Notes under the pieces: generated by a model
The model's input: only the letters and a program-made list of their open reading frames with translations
Told to the model about the DNA's origin: nothing
Database searches by the model: none
Made by a program: the position numbers and the translations under genes
Shown: one piece after another, positions 7,605 to 16,008 of the stretch
Layout of the letters: every line of letters begins with the position of its first letter
Position numbering within the stretch: position 1 is the first letter of the stretch
Assembly (NCBI GenBank): GCA_946537885.1
Contig: CAMNGC010000019.1
Coordinates: 1-35,308, forward strand
Reading direction: 5' to 3'
DNA from: an uncultured Clostridia bacterium
GTDB lineage: Bacteria > Bacillota > Clostridia > Saccharofermentanales > Saccharofermentanaceae
Length of the DNA: 35,308 nt

Positions 7605-10604
7605 TCATCTTATTATGCCGTAATCTGCACAGATGATGCCGAATTCATCGGACCTTGCGAACCCTTCGTATACTTCTTCGCGCGAAGCTTCGTCGCCCAG
7701 GATCTTTACCCAGGACGCAAAGCCGTCGGGATCGGAAGGACGGCCCAGTATTGTCCTATAGAGGAGCTCGACGTATTCTTCGTCAGTTGTGTTGAGCGAC
7801 TTGAATTCATCGCTGAAGAAGAATCCGAATGCAGCCTGACTGCCGGAGATCTTAAGGTTGGCGAGCTGGTCGGACCAGTCTGCCAGACCTGCGGGATCAG
7901 GCTTACGGCTGAGACAGTACTGATAGAGTCTTGTTACGAAGTCGTTGATCTTCGCATTGGGTTCACGTGTTATATTCGGCACACCCTTGCCGCCTGACGG
8001 GATACCGTAGGTCAGGCAGAGGTTAGCCCACTCTGTCGAGTCGATAAAGCTGTCGATTACGAAGTCACGGCTCTGTCCTGCACCGATCGCATTTACCCAG
8101 TTCTGCAGACCTTCGCTGTCAGGCTCACGTCCGAAGATGGAGCGGTAGAGAGTCGATACAAAATCAGTATTGCTCATCGTTGCTGCAGCTTCCCGGAATT
8201 CGGGACTGTAAAGGAAGCCTCTTACGATATCGGCACCTGTTCCGCCGCCTGTTACTATGCGGCCGATCCAGTCTGCCTTGCCGGCTTCATCGGAGCCGCG
8301 TCCCAGGATCTGCTCATAAAGTCTCTCAACGAAGTCGCCGATGTTATCTTCTTCGGGCTCTGCGTTTGGATCGACACCGGTCAGAACGAAGGTCCTTCTG
8401 TCTCCGGCTTCAGTTGTGAGAACGCCGTTGCTGATCTTGTATTCGAGCTTGATCGGAGCGACGCCGTCGCCGAAGTCCGTAATGTCATAGAGCTGCAGAT
8501 CGTCATATGCGAGGACAGACGAAGGGAGCTTGATAGAGAGAACGGAATTCGCTCGTCCCCAGACTTCTTCACCGTCATCGTGCGTGAGGGAGATCTTATA
8601 GAATGCCAGAACCTGATCATCAAGTGCAGCACTTATCGCATCCGCACCTGCATGGAACTCTGCAGGGGAGATACCCAGAGCTGTTCTCTGTGCATCTGTC
8701 ATTCCGAGCAGCTCGAAAGCATTAAAGTTAAAAGTATTTCCCGGACCGTCCGTGAACGTGAACGTGAAATCTCCGTCCGTTAACTTGTATGTGATGTCGG
8801 CAGGGGGCTGAGGATCGCTGCCGCCACCCGGAGTAGGATTATCATCGCCACCCGGCGGAGGTGCAGGAGGCGGGTTGGTATTACTGTTCTCGACGACTGC
8901 TACAGCATAATTCGAGAAGCTGTCAGTATCGAAGGAAACGCTGTTGTTGCTGCTGTCGAAGAAGGAATCGATGATCTCGTACTTTCCGTCGTGTGTCTCG
9001 TGGATAACGAAGACTTCGCGGGCATTACTGAGATCCTCGTTCAGACCGAGCGTGATGGAAGAAGCTTCCTGCAGATCTGCTACAGGCGTATCCCATGAGA
9101 GGTAGTTACCGGACTCGTCGGTCAGACCGCCCTTGTAGATAGTATTGTAGAGTGACAGATCCATGTAGGAGAGGATCGTGGCATCTCTGCCTTCAGCAGC
9201 TTCCTCGAACTTCTTCTGAGCTGCTGAGCTCACGTTGGCATCGTTGACATCGAGCCTGTAAGTACCGTTGGCGTTGCCGTCATTGCCTCTGATGTCTATC
9301 GTGGCATTGCTTACGGAACCGGAAGAGACTCTTGCTTCATTATCGGTCTTAACGAACTCACCGTTAACGTGATATGAACCTGCCGGAACCTCGAAAGTAA
9401 ATGTGTAGACATTATCGTTATCTACATCGATATGCATGCCGTTGAAGTTCATGCCCATAAGCTGATATCCGGGTTCCGGGATAAGTCTCAGAGTGAGGAG
9501 GGTACCCATAGGAGCGTAGATGCCGCCACCGGGGATGTCTCCCTGACCTTCACCGTGCAGTTCATCCCATGCGAAGTATTCTGCAGCCGAATCGAAAGCT
9601 TCGGGAGTAGTATAAGTTACACCGTTATACTCGGCCTTAACAAACTCCAGGGTGCCGTGGGCGATATTCATCGATCCGCCTTCATCGTCGCCTCTGTAAT
9701 TCCAACCGAACGAACCGCTGTAAGGTTCACTGTGGCCTTCGATAACGATATCGTAATGATCCATTACAGGCACACCGGTGATGACACATGTCTCGCCTCT
9801 GTAGGTCGCGCCTGCGAGACGTTCCTCGAGCGTCTTGGGAGTCTGATCCGAGTAATCGGTTCCGTTGATCTCGAACTTATCGAAGATATAAGGGGTCTGA
9901 TAATTGACACTGAAGCTGACAGTACCCGAATTATCGTAACTGTAATGGTATTCAACGGGATTGTTCATTGTTGCTTCGGTAGTGTTCGGAGGATCCTGAT
10001 CGAAAGTACAGTTGTCGATCTTAAACGGAATAAACCGGTTATTCTCGCCCTCCGGAGCGTTAGGATCGACACCGCCGTTCATGGTGATATAGATGTCGGT
10101 CGGATTGTCATAATAGTATCCGAAGTCTTCGCCCCTTACCGTGATGTTGAAGGTCGAAGACCAGTTCGTCCTGTACTGTCCCGGATCATCGGGAGCTTTC
10201 TCGACAAACTCCGGTGCGGTGAAGTCTACATCACCGGTGATGAAATAGCCCATACCTTCGAGCTGATCGCGGATATCACTGTATTCTCCGGAATTCAGAT
10301 CAAGACCGTTTAATTCTGAGTCCTCCCATGTGGGGATGACATAACCGGCAGAAGCGACCACTTTGATACCTATACCGCGGTCAGAGTTTACGGTAACATC
10401 ATCCCAAAAGAAGGGGCCATCAGCCGGGAGCCAGATGTTTCCGCCGTCCAAGGAGTAGTAAACGCTACCCTGTTCCGATTCGTAGCCGAGCTGGTAAGTG
10501 ACGGTAATTTCCACGTCAGTGTCTGCACTGACAGATACTCCTCCGAGCAAAAGGGAAGTACACACTGTCAAGGCGGTCAGGATTGTTCGTAGCCGTCGTT
10601 TCAT
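7605..10604 (-). CDS. Large secreted protein with C-terminal DUF4214 repeats
   Basis: The ATG at 10604 is nine bases after AGGAG and is preferred to an upstream in-frame GTG at 10613, giving 999 residues. Residues 1-27 form a signal peptide (MKRRLRT, hydrophobic core, VSVSA before DTD). The large N-terminal part (about 30-570) is beta-rich, acidic and of no family I can name; it has YxLDGG and EPGYQLxG motifs as in bacterial surface repeats. A Pro/Gly linker (PPPAPPPGG, near residue 590) leads to a short domain and then four DUF4214-like units starting near 755, 815, 887 and 945, each with (F/Y)V-x-x-LY, (L/F)xR-x-x-(D/S) and W. DUF4214 occurs in secreted surface and S-layer-type proteins. 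There is no anchor motif. It is divergent from a membrane LuxR regulator. Confidence 0.8.
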   Translation of the reverse strand: MKRRLRTILTALTVCTSLLLGGVSVSADTDVEITVTYQLGYESEQGSVYYSLDGGNIWLPADGPFFWDDVTVNSDRGIGIKVVASAGYVIPTWEDSELNGLDLNSGEYSDIRDQLEGMGYFITGDVDFTAPEFVEKAPDDPGQYRTNWSSTFNITVRGEDFGYYYDNPTDIYITMNGGVDPNAPEGENNRFIPFKIDNCTFDQDPPNTTEATMNNPVEYHYSYDNSGTVSFSVNYQTPYIFDKFEINGTDYSDQTPKTLEERLAGATYRGETCVITGVPVMDHYDIVIEGHSEPYSGSFGWNYRGDDEGGSMNIAHGTLEFVKAEYNGVTYTTPEAFDSAAEYFAWDELHGEGQGDIPGGGIYAPMGTLLTLRLIPEPGYQLMGMNFNGMHIDVDNDNVYTFTFEVPAGSYHVNGEFVKTDNEARVSSGSVSNATIDIRGNDGNANGTYRLDVNDANVSSAAQKKFEEAAEGRDATILSYMDLSLYNTIYKGGLTDESGNYLSWDTPVADLQEASSITLGLNEDLSNAREVFVIHETHDGKYEIIDSFFDSSNNSVSFDTDSFSNYAVAVVENSNTNPPPAPPPGGDDNPTPGGGSDPQPPADITYKLTDGDFTFTFTDGPGNTFNFNAFELLGMTDAQRTALGISPAEFHAGADAISAALDDQVLAFYKISLTHDDGEEVWGRANSVLSIKLPSSVLAYDDLQLYDITDFGDGVAPIKLEYKISNGVLTTEAGDRRTFVLTGVDPNAEPEEDNIGDFVERLYEQILGRGSDEAGKADWIGRIVTGGGTGADIVRGFLYSPEFREAAATMSNTDFVSTLYRSIFGREPDSEGLQNWVNAIGAGQSRDFVIDSFIDSTEWANLCLTYGIPSGGKGVPNITREPNAKINDFVTRLYQYCLSRKPDPAGLADWSDQLANLKISGSQAAFGFFFSDEFKSLNTTDEEYVELLYRTILGRPSDPDGFASWVKILGDEASREEVYEGFARSDEFGIICADYGIIR

Positions 10605-10641
10605 ATTGATCACTCCTCTCCGGTTATAAATAGATGATTTT

Positions 10642-10647
10642 ATTATA
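10642..10647 (-). promoter_or_regulatory. Candidate -10 for the DUF4214 protein gene
   Basis: The minus strand reads TATAAT here, 38 bases before the ATG. The -35 region (10665-10670) reads ACCATA and does not match the consensus, and it lies inside the inverted repeat 10656-10687, so an activator could replace it. Confidence 0.4.
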
Positions 10648-10655
10648 TTTTATTG

Positions 10656-10687
10656 CCGACCAACTATGGTGTTTGATTATTGGTAGG
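10656..10687. promoter_or_regulatory. Candidate operator between DUF4214 gene and LuxR-type gene
   Basis: CCGACCAA (10656-10663) and TTGGTAGG (10680-10687) are inverted repeats matching at seven of eight positions. In addition, TAYGGTGTTTG occurs twice in direct orientation (10665-10675 and 10697-10707), 32 bases apart, about three helical turns. A dyad in a divergent promoter next to a LuxR-type gene suggests that regulator as the binder; this is inference. Confidence 0.4.
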
Positions 10688-10711
10688 TATGCCTGTTACG
10701 GTGTTTGTGCG

Positions 10712-10740
10712 TTGTTGTTTATGAGTATTTAGGGTATATT
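10712..10740 (+). promoter_or_regulatory. Sigma-A-like promoter of the LuxR-type gene
   Basis: TTGTTG (10712-10717) and TATATT (10735-10740) are separated by 17 bases. The ATG follows 30 bases later at 10771, leaving room for AAAGGAG. It is a moderate match to consensus and lies just downstream of the direct-repeat pair. Confidence 0.5.
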
Positions 10741-10770
10741 TCTCTCAAGAGACGCGAAAGGAGCATAACC

Positions 10771-12102
10771 ATGAATAAGAAACAGGCTGCTGTCTGTACG
10801 ATCGTTATCGCGTTGTGTTTCCTTTACACAGGTTCGGCATATATGTCCGAGTGCTACCGGCTCATGGATCACTACAGTGACCGGACAACCGACATCATCA
10901 CATCGGTCATCAACTATCTCATGCAGGCCATAGGTATCGGCATCTATATGACCGGCCTCAGGTTCAGGCGCAGGTTGTTTGGCGACAAACGGCTTTTCGC
11001 GCTGCTGCTCGTGACAGGAACACTTTTCATGGCCGTATCCCAGTTGTCGGTATCGGGTGCGGTCATTCAGGCTTCGGGATATGTGTTTAATCTTCATATC
11101 GGATTTTACTTCGGATTCTATCTTGTCATGCTCTCGAGCCTGGTGAGCGTAAAGATCTCAGGAATGTGTTTCGGTATCGCCTATGCGGTGGCGAGCACCG
11201 GAACATACATTATGTCTCTTCTCGATGATGACTTCCTCGTATCCTCCGAGATCACGGTGATATATATCATGCTGGCGGGTCTTACTATGGGCTTCGTACT
11301 CATGTACGACGATACTGCTGCAATGAAGTGTGGAGAAGAGAGAGAGGGCGAGCCCCTGTTTATCGGATATCTGATCCCTCTGGTCGTTCTCGTAATGATC
11401 ATTTTCACAGTCGGATCCGAATTGTTCTTCTCCAATTCGGCAACGGATTCGATCAACTGGAATCTCGTCAGGGCTTTCTATTCTGCAGGCCTTATACTGG
11501 CGGGTATCATCTATGATCGCAGCAGGCTGGCAGGCGAAGTGCTTACCGCGGCTTTCCTTACATATCCGCTGATATGTTCGGCACTTATCGGTAACGGCGT
11601 TGTCGGCACGGCTGTAATCGCGGCCGGATACGCGGTAAGAGGCTTTATTACTCTTTATTACATCGTGTCGTTTACCGATATCGGTAATAAGGACGGAACG
11701 AAGCTCCATCTGGCTCCGCTCGGTCTTCTCGTGTCACGCGTCACGGAGACGATAGTTTCCTTTGTGCTTTTGTACTATACCGTCAGCCAGGTAGGACAGA
11801 TGATATTCTCTTCGATATGCTTTATCCCTTTGATCGGCCTGTTCGTCCTTCTTCAGAATGCAAGGTTCGCTGCTGATTATTCAGACGAGGAGAAGATCCT
11901 CGGCAGGTTCGAGCGTAAATACAATCTTACGGGCAGGGAGGCGCAGATCCTCCGTCTTCTGTCTGAGAACAAGACAGATCAGGAGATAGCCGACGAACTC
12001 TTTATATCGAGGAATACGGTAAGGTTCCATATCTCCAATATGTTTAAGAAGACGGAGACTAACTCCAGGGTAGAGATGATAAGACTGATAAAGCGCAGAT
12101 AA
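10771..12102 (+). CDS. Membrane-bound LuxR-family transcriptional regulator
   Basis: The ATG at 10771 is seven bases after AAAGGAG and fits better than the upstream frame start. The product has 443 residues. The first 360 are strongly hydrophobic with roughly ten to twelve membrane segments, giving a transporter-like sensor region with no named domain. The last 60 residues (about 382-443) are a LuxR-type helix-turn-helix: LTGREAQILRLL, TDQEIADELFISRNTVRFHI, SNMFKK and a closing RVEMIRLIK. Polytopic LuxR regulators of this form are known mainly from anaerobes such as Eggerthella relatives; their ligands are mostly unknown. No receiver domain is present, so the membrane part probably senses directly. 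It is transcribed away from the DUF4214 surface protein gene, a likely target, and ends in a strong terminator. Confidence 0.85.
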   Translation: MNKKQAAVCTIVIALCFLYTGSAYMSECYRLMDHYSDRTTDIITSVINYLMQAIGIGIYMTGLRFRRRLFGDKRLFALLLVTGTLFMAVSQLSVSGAVIQASGYVFNLHIGFYFGFYLVMLSSLVSVKISGMCFGIAYAVASTGTYIMSLLDDDFLVSSEITVIYIMLAGLTMGFVLMYDDTAAMKCGEEREGEPLFIGYLIPLVVLVMIIFTVGSELFFSNSATDSINWNLVRAFYSAGLILAGIIYDRSRLAGEVLTAAFLTYPLICSALIGNGVVGTAVIAAGYAVRGFITLYYIVSFTDIGNKDGTKLHLAPLGLLVSRVTETIVSFVLLYYTVSQVGQMIFSSICFIPLIGLFVLLQNARFAADYSDEEKILGRFERKYNLTGREAQILRLLSENKTDQEIADELFISRNTVRFHISNMFKKTETNSRVEMIRLIKRR

Positions 12103-12110
12103 GTCGAAAA

Positions 12111-12145
12111 GGGCTGTCAAACACTTGACAGCCCAAGAGCTTTTT
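12111..12145 (+). terminator. Terminator of the membrane LuxR gene
   Basis: GGGCTGTCAA (12111-12120) pairs perfectly with TTGACAGCCC (12125-12134) around a four-base loop. A short spacer and a run of five T follow (12141-12145). It begins nine bases after the stop codon. Confidence 0.75.
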
Positions 12146-12168
12146 GGCATTACTCTTGCCGCCTTTTT

Positions 12169-12205
12169 GTAATGCTATTTTCGAGATTGCAATAAATAGC
12201 ATTAC
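12169..12205. repeat. Perfect 12-base inverted repeat
   Basis: GTAATGCTATTT (12169-12180) and AAATAGCATTAC (12194-12205) flank a 13-base loop. There is no T-run after it. It lies just before the hairpin repeat element; analogous but unrelated inverted arms precede the other two copies (GCTTAATG/CATTAAGC near 14932-14972, GCGGAAA/TTTCCGC before 31640), so it may be part of the same structure. Confidence 0.55.
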
Positions 12206-12220
12206 CCGATGCCGCAGGGC

Positions 12221-12272
12221 CGGCTTTTTCGATCAACAATCTCCTATACCATATGAGAGATCCCAAGCTTTC
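12221..12272 (+). repeat. Hairpin repeat element, copy 1
   Basis: The sequence begins CGGCTTTTTCGATCA and continues through AATCTC to GAGAGATCCC. It aligns with 14983-15033 and 31655-31702 at most positions. ATCTC pairs with GAGAT around a short arm with ATA/TAT, so the hairpin is kept although the bases differ from the other copies. GATCA lies 64 bases before the ACAACTTTGACAC core of the next operator. Confidence 0.55.
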
Positions 12273-12292
12273 TGTGAAGAAGCTAACAGGTT

Positions 12293-12330
12293 TTACAACT
12301 TTGACACAACTGTCTCACTTCCCCGTGACA
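12293..12330 (+). promoter_or_regulatory. TGACA-repeat operator, copy A (lipoprotein promoter region)
   Basis: ACAACTTTGACACA (12295-12308) matches the other two local sites exactly. TGACA pentamers begin at 12302 and 12326, and a decayed TTACA at 12293, giving spacings of 9 and 24 bases, the same as in copy B. The likely binder is the OmpR-type regulator encoded at 16400. Confidence 0.6.
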
Positions 12331-12403
12331 TGTCAGTCATAGGATAAAAGCACAATGAATAATATCGTGACCATGTACATGATAGAAAGAGGGGACATTT
12401 GTC

Positions 12404-14845
12404 ATGCAAACCAAGAAGATAACGGCACTGTTTTGTGCGGCGTCTATACTGGCTGCGGCGTTGGCTACGGGCTGTTCCGAACAAGAAGAGAAGAAAAAGA
12501 CCGTAACACCGAACGAACGCAAGGTCTATTCGGATGATACGCCCTGGTACACAATGGAATATGCTGATATTTTTACTGATCGGGAAGATGAGCCGGATGC
12601 CGATCTTATCGTAGATGATTATCTCGGCAGATCAAACGGTAAGCTCGTCTTTCTGGAGACAATTATGTTCCCGGTGCCGGAAGATGAGTTGTTCACGGAG
12701 ACAGAGGTAAACTATACTCGTGAGAATCTGCTCTTCGTCTCGCCGGACGGAAATATCGAGAAGACAGTTGACTTAATGAAGCTTCTTGGCGACGAAGGCC
12801 TGCTCGACGGAGCCGTGTATTTCTCGGTGAATCCTCTGGCTGCCACGGATGATGCGATACTCTTGGATTGTTTCTCCATGTCGGGGACGCAGCTGGTGGT
12901 GCTTGATCCTGAGAGCGGTGAACTCAAGGAATCAGTTCCGGCTGTCTCGATGGCAGATGAAGGCGAGTATTATATGTCGCTCAAGCTCTCATACGGTGAA
13001 GGCCGATATCTTGAATACGCCACTGTGATGGAAGGTTCATCTGTTCATCTGGCTGTCAATATTCCGGATGACGAAGGAAATAATCACATTACAGATCTGT
13101 CTTCCGTCCTTCCGGGAGTTGAGGCATATGATATGAGTGAGCCGATCATGGTTGACGACAGTCATGCCGTATCCCGTCTTAAGACTATCGGTCAAACTGA
13201 TGAGAAGTGGATAGAAATAGATACAAAGACTTGTGAAGTAACCGCTTGCACAAGAGATATGTCTTTCTTAAAGGGAGTGGATCTTGGCAATCTCTCATAT
13301 ATTCCGGGTTATGGTACAGTTGCTCTCGATATGGATAGTGTGAACAGGATAGATATGACAAAAGGCAGCATCGAGCAGATATTCTCGTTTGACTGGTGCA
13401 ATATCAACAGAAGCCTGCTTAAAGATGTTGAGATACTTGATGTGACTGATGATAAGCTTACTTTCTATGTGTCCAAGATGGTCAACGGTCCGGACGGAAG
13501 TATCACATATGAACAGGATTATCTGACTTTCAATAAGTGTGAGACTAATCCCAATGTAGGTAAGACAATCCTTGATGTTGTGTGCCTCGGAGGTCTGTCA
13601 GAGGCGGTTGCGCAAGCCGTATGCGACTTTAACGAGAGCAGCAGTGACTATTATCTTCGCATTAGCGACAAATATGATCTGAGAAGTTACGGCACAATAA
13701 CGAGTACGGCGCAGGCAGCCTTTATAGACGGCGACAGCATGGAGATGGAGATAAGAGCAGAACTCGAAGAAGGAGGCGGTTATGACAGCGGAATGAATGA
13801 TTTCCTGCTGACCAGCGAAAGTGGTATGAGCGATGCACTGGCCATGGATCTTCTTGCCGGCACAGGTCCTGATATCATCATCGGAGGTGCGGGGTTTAGT
13901 CAGCTCAACAACGACACATACCTTCTGGATCTGAGTGACTTTTATGACGGCCTCGACATGGAGTTTTTTAACAATATAATCGATGCGGGCAGGACCGGCG
14001 ACGCGCTTTATCAGATACCCTTGTCTTTCACGTTGTCCGGTATCGTGGCAGAGAATAATGACATCACTTCCGGCAATAAGGGTTTTACCTACGATCAGTA
14101 TGTGCAATATGTTAACGAGGTCTGTAACGGCATGGATCCCATGCTTATGAACAGACTGGACTGCCTGACGGCGATCGTATCGTCGCAGATCAATGAGTTT
14201 ATCAGCGACGGCGATGTGGATTTTGACAATGATGAATTCAGGGCGGCTGTTGATTATGTGGTCGAAAATGTTTTCGATCAGGTTGATATCGAAGACCGCT
14301 ATACGGAATACGGCGATATTTACAGGGACATCAACGGTCTTTACCAGACACTGATGTGGGAATCTTTCTATGAGGATCATTGTTTCATGGGAATTCCGTC
14401 ATCAGAAGCGAGAGGACCGGTCATTAAGATTGATGAATCTGTGGCGATCGCGGCAAATACATCTTCAGCAGAAGGCTGCCGGGACTTTGTCCGCTTCCTT
14501 TTGCAGACTCCTGCTCAGGAGGCGATGGCCGTGACTGCGATGCCGGTAAACCGTGAAGCATTCGACAATGATTGCGCTTTAGAGCTTAACCGCTATGAAG
14601 ACTATTACAACTATTGGTCCGAAGAAGATATCAGAATGATGGGTATCAGCGCTCCTGATGAAGCCGACATAGAAAGTCTTCGGGCTATCGTCGAATCCGC
14701 TGACCGCATTAACACAACAGATACGACCGTCATGATAATCATGCGCGAAGAGATACAGGCTTATCTGGCAGGTGATAAGACCTTGGACGAAGTGATCGAT
14801 ATTATCGATAACAGAGCACAAACTTATATAGACGAGAGAGGATAA
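12404..14845 (+). CDS. Lipoprotein with C-terminal extracellular solute-binding domain
   Basis: The product has 813 residues. The signal peptide ends in ALATGC, with Cys24 the predicted lipid anchor, then a Lys/Glu linker. Residues 40-370 are beta-rich and acidic with repeated blade-like strands (LVVLDPESGELKE, GRYLEYATV, KWIEIDTKTCEV), suggestive of a beta-propeller. From about 390 the protein resembles a family 1 ABC substrate-binding protein: LSEAVAQAVCDFNESS, LAGTGPDIII, LDLSDFYDG and late SAEGCRDFVRFLLQ. No ABC permease or ATPase genes are nearby, so it may act as a sensor or co-receptor. A TGACA-repeat operator lies about 75 bases upstream, shared with the peptidase operon and the two-component system that follow. 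A strong terminator ends it. Confidence 0.82.
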   Translation: MQTKKITALFCAASILAAALATGCSEQEEKKKTVTPNERKVYSDDTPWYTMEYADIFTDREDEPDADLIVDDYLGRSNGKLVFLETIMFPVPEDELFTETEVNYTRENLLFVSPDGNIEKTVDLMKLLGDEGLLDGAVYFSVNPLAATDDAILLDCFSMSGTQLVVLDPESGELKESVPAVSMADEGEYYMSLKLSYGEGRYLEYATVMEGSSVHLAVNIPDDEGNNHITDLSSVLPGVEAYDMSEPIMVDDSHAVSRLKTIGQTDEKWIEIDTKTCEVTACTRDMSFLKGVDLGNLSYIPGYGTVALDMDSVNRIDMTKGSIEQIFSFDWCNINRSLLKDVEILDVTDDKLTFYVSKMVNGPDGSITYEQDYLTFNKCETNPNVGKTILDVVCLGGLSEAVAQAVCDFNESSSDYYLRISDKYDLRSYGTITSTAQAAFIDGDSMEMEIRAELEEGGGYDSGMNDFLLTSESGMSDALAMDLLAGTGPDIIIGGAGFSQLNNDTYLLDLSDFYDGLDMEFFNNIIDAGRTGDALYQIPLSFTLSGIVAENNDITSGNKGFTYDQYVQYVNEVCNGMDPMLMNRLDCLTAIVSSQINEFISDGDVDFDNDEFRAAVDYVVENVFDQVDIEDRYTEYGDIYRDINGLYQTLMWESFYEDHCFMGIPSSEARGPVIKIDESVAIAANTSSAEGCRDFVRFLLQTPAQEAMAVTAMPVNREAFDNDCALELNRYEDYYNYWSEEDIRMMGISAPDEADIESLRAIVESADRINTTDTTVMIIMREEIQAYLAGDKTLDEVIDIIDNRAQTYIDERG

Positions 14846-14892
14846 ATGACCGCTTTTTCCCACTAACCCACAAGTCAGATCCTCCTGGCGAA

Positions 14893-14928
14893 GATCGCTC
14901 CTACTAACCCGGGGGCGATCTTTTTTAC
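14893..14928 (+). terminator. Terminator of the solute-binding lipoprotein gene
   Basis: AGATCGCTCC (14893-14902) pairs with GGGGCGATCT (14913-14922) over ten positions with one T-G pair, followed by a T-run. It lies 48 bases after the stop codon. Confidence 0.85.
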
Positions 14929-14982
14929 TTGCTTAATGCGGATATCTTATCTTCGCGCAAACTTCATTAAGCCCACAGGAGA

Positions 14983-15033
14983 GCAGCTTTTCGATCAGTA
15001 ATCTCTCGATGACAGGCGAGGGATTCCGATTTT
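14983..15033 (+). repeat. Hairpin repeat element, copy 2
   Basis: The sequence begins GCAGCTTTTCGATCAG. AATCTCTCG pairs with CGAGGGATT over nine positions, with one T-G, around an eight-base loop, the strongest hairpin of the three copies. GATCA is 63 bases before the operator core, almost the same distance as for copy 1. The preceding GCTTAATG/CATTAAGC arms (about 14932 and 14965-14972) may form an outer stem. Confidence 0.55.
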
Positions 15034-15053
15034 TCCCGGGGAGGTCGTAAAAA

Positions 15054-15093
15054 TGACAACTTTGACACAACTTCAACGCTTTGATGTGACAAC
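15054..15093 (+). promoter_or_regulatory. TGACA-repeat operator, copy B (peptidase operon)
   Basis: TGACA begins at 15054, 15063 and 15087, spacings of 9 and 24 bases. TGACAACTTTGACACA is identical, on the opposite strand, to the site before the response regulator, and that identity extends a few A residues further. The ATG of the peptidase gene is 45 bases downstream. A weak TATTAA follows at about 15098. Confidence 0.65.
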
Positions 15094-15138
15094 TGTTTAT
15101 TAAGCTAAAGAAGAATTAAGTGTATTTATGAGGTTTAT

Positions 15139-16008
15139 ATGAATCGCAAAAGCAGGATGGCAATAATGATGACGGCAACTTTGATAATGGGGGTCTGTCT
15201 TGGCATTGTTCTATATTCTCAGGTCAGCGCTGACGGGGATGATGACAGCGGCAAGACAGGCAATGTAAGAGATGAGAATTCTATCAGCTGGCTTTGGTCT
15301 CACGGAAATAGGGAAAACGACAACAACAATGATACGGAAACATATGAGACAGCCGGCGATTATACCATAGATGTATTAGGAGCGCCCTACGATTATCAGC
15401 AAAAACTTGATGAGATGGTAGAGCGTAACCCCGAGACAGCGCAGTTCGCAGAGAATTATCCGACCTTATTCGGTACGGTTGATTATTCGCCTCTGACCGC
15501 TACGACTGATCCGATGACCGGCGGCGTGCCGCTTCTTATGCAGTGGGACAGCAGGTGGGGCTATATGAGATATGGAAGTAATGCCTTGGGGCTTACCGGT
15601 TGCGGTCCTACATGTCTGTCAATGGTGGCTGCATATCTTCTGGATGATAGCTCGTTGACGCCTGCTTATATGGCGGATTTCAGTATCAGTAACGGCTATT
15701 GTATCGAGGGCAGCGGAACGAGCTGGGCTCTGATGAGTGAAGGCGGAGCCATGTTGGGGCTCGATGTTACCGAGATCCCCGTTGATGAGGACAGGATCAT
15801 CGCCAACCTTGAGGTAGATAACCCTATCATCATGATCATGGGACCGGGGGAGTTTACTACAGAAGGACATTTTGTTGTTCTCTGCGGATATGAAGACGGT
15901 TACTACACTATTAACGATCCTTATAGTCACGCGAGATCTGAGAAAAAGTGGACTTTCGACGAGTTCTCGGATCAGATCCTCAACCTGTGGGTGTTCAGAG
16001 TATTATGA
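15139..16008 (+). CDS. C39-like papain-fold cysteine peptidase, secreted or membrane-anchored
   Basis: The product has 289 residues. The N-terminus has a Lys/Arg start and one hydrophobic helix (about 8-27) ending QVSA, which could be a cleaved signal peptide or an uncleaved anchor. An acidic, Asn-rich linker follows (30-70). The Peptidase_C39_2 domain spans about 125-289: VPLLMQWDSRWG, then catalytic Cys155 in GCGPTCLSMV, His244 in GHFVVLCGY, and Asn259-Asp260 in INDPYS. All triad residues are present, so it should be active outside the membrane. There is no neighbouring bacteriocin or ABC exporter, unlike true C39 exporter peptidases. The start follows GAGG by six bases. The stop overlaps the next ATG, so the sigma-like protein is co-translated. 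Substrate unknown. Confidence 0.85.
   Translation: MNRKSRMAIMMTATLIMGVCLGIVLYSQVSADGDDDSGKTGNVRDENSISWLWSHGNRENDNNNDTETYETAGDYTIDVLGAPYDYQQKLDEMVERNPETAQFAENYPTLFGTVDYSPLTATTDPMTGGVPLLMQWDSRWGYMRYGSNALGLTGCGPTCLSMVAAYLLDDSSLTPAYMADFSISNGYCIEGSGTSWALMSEGGAMLGLDVTEIPVDEDRIIANLEVDNPIIMIMGPGEFTTEGHFVVLCGYEDGYYTINDPYSHARSEKKWTFDEFSDQILNLWVFRVL

Larger units (their letters stand above)
12103..12403 (+). other. 301-base intergenic region upstream of the solute-binding lipoprotein
   Basis: The region holds no credible gene. In order it contains the LuxR-gene terminator (12111-12145), a perfect 12-base inverted repeat (12169-12205), one copy of a hairpin-forming repeat element (12221-12272), TGACA-type operator repeats (12293-12330) and a GAGGGG ribosome binding site before the ATG at 12404. 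No consensus promoter is seen; a TTGACA hexamer at 12301-12306 lies inside the operator but lacks a -10 at the right distance. Confidence 0.6.

Noticed and set aside
9432..10313. Long plus-strand open frame of 293 codons
   Set aside because: It is antisense to the DUF4214 protein gene, has no ribosome binding site and no domain pattern; the minus-strand gene explains the codon structure.
12301..12330. TTGACA as a plain -35 box of a sigma-A promoter
   Set aside because: No -10 hexamer occurs 16-18 bases downstream, and the hexamer is part of the repeated operator motif seen in three places.
13598..14380. Minus-strand open frame of 260 codons inside the lipoprotein gene
   Set aside because: No ribosome binding site or family features; the sense strand has a clear solute-binding pattern.
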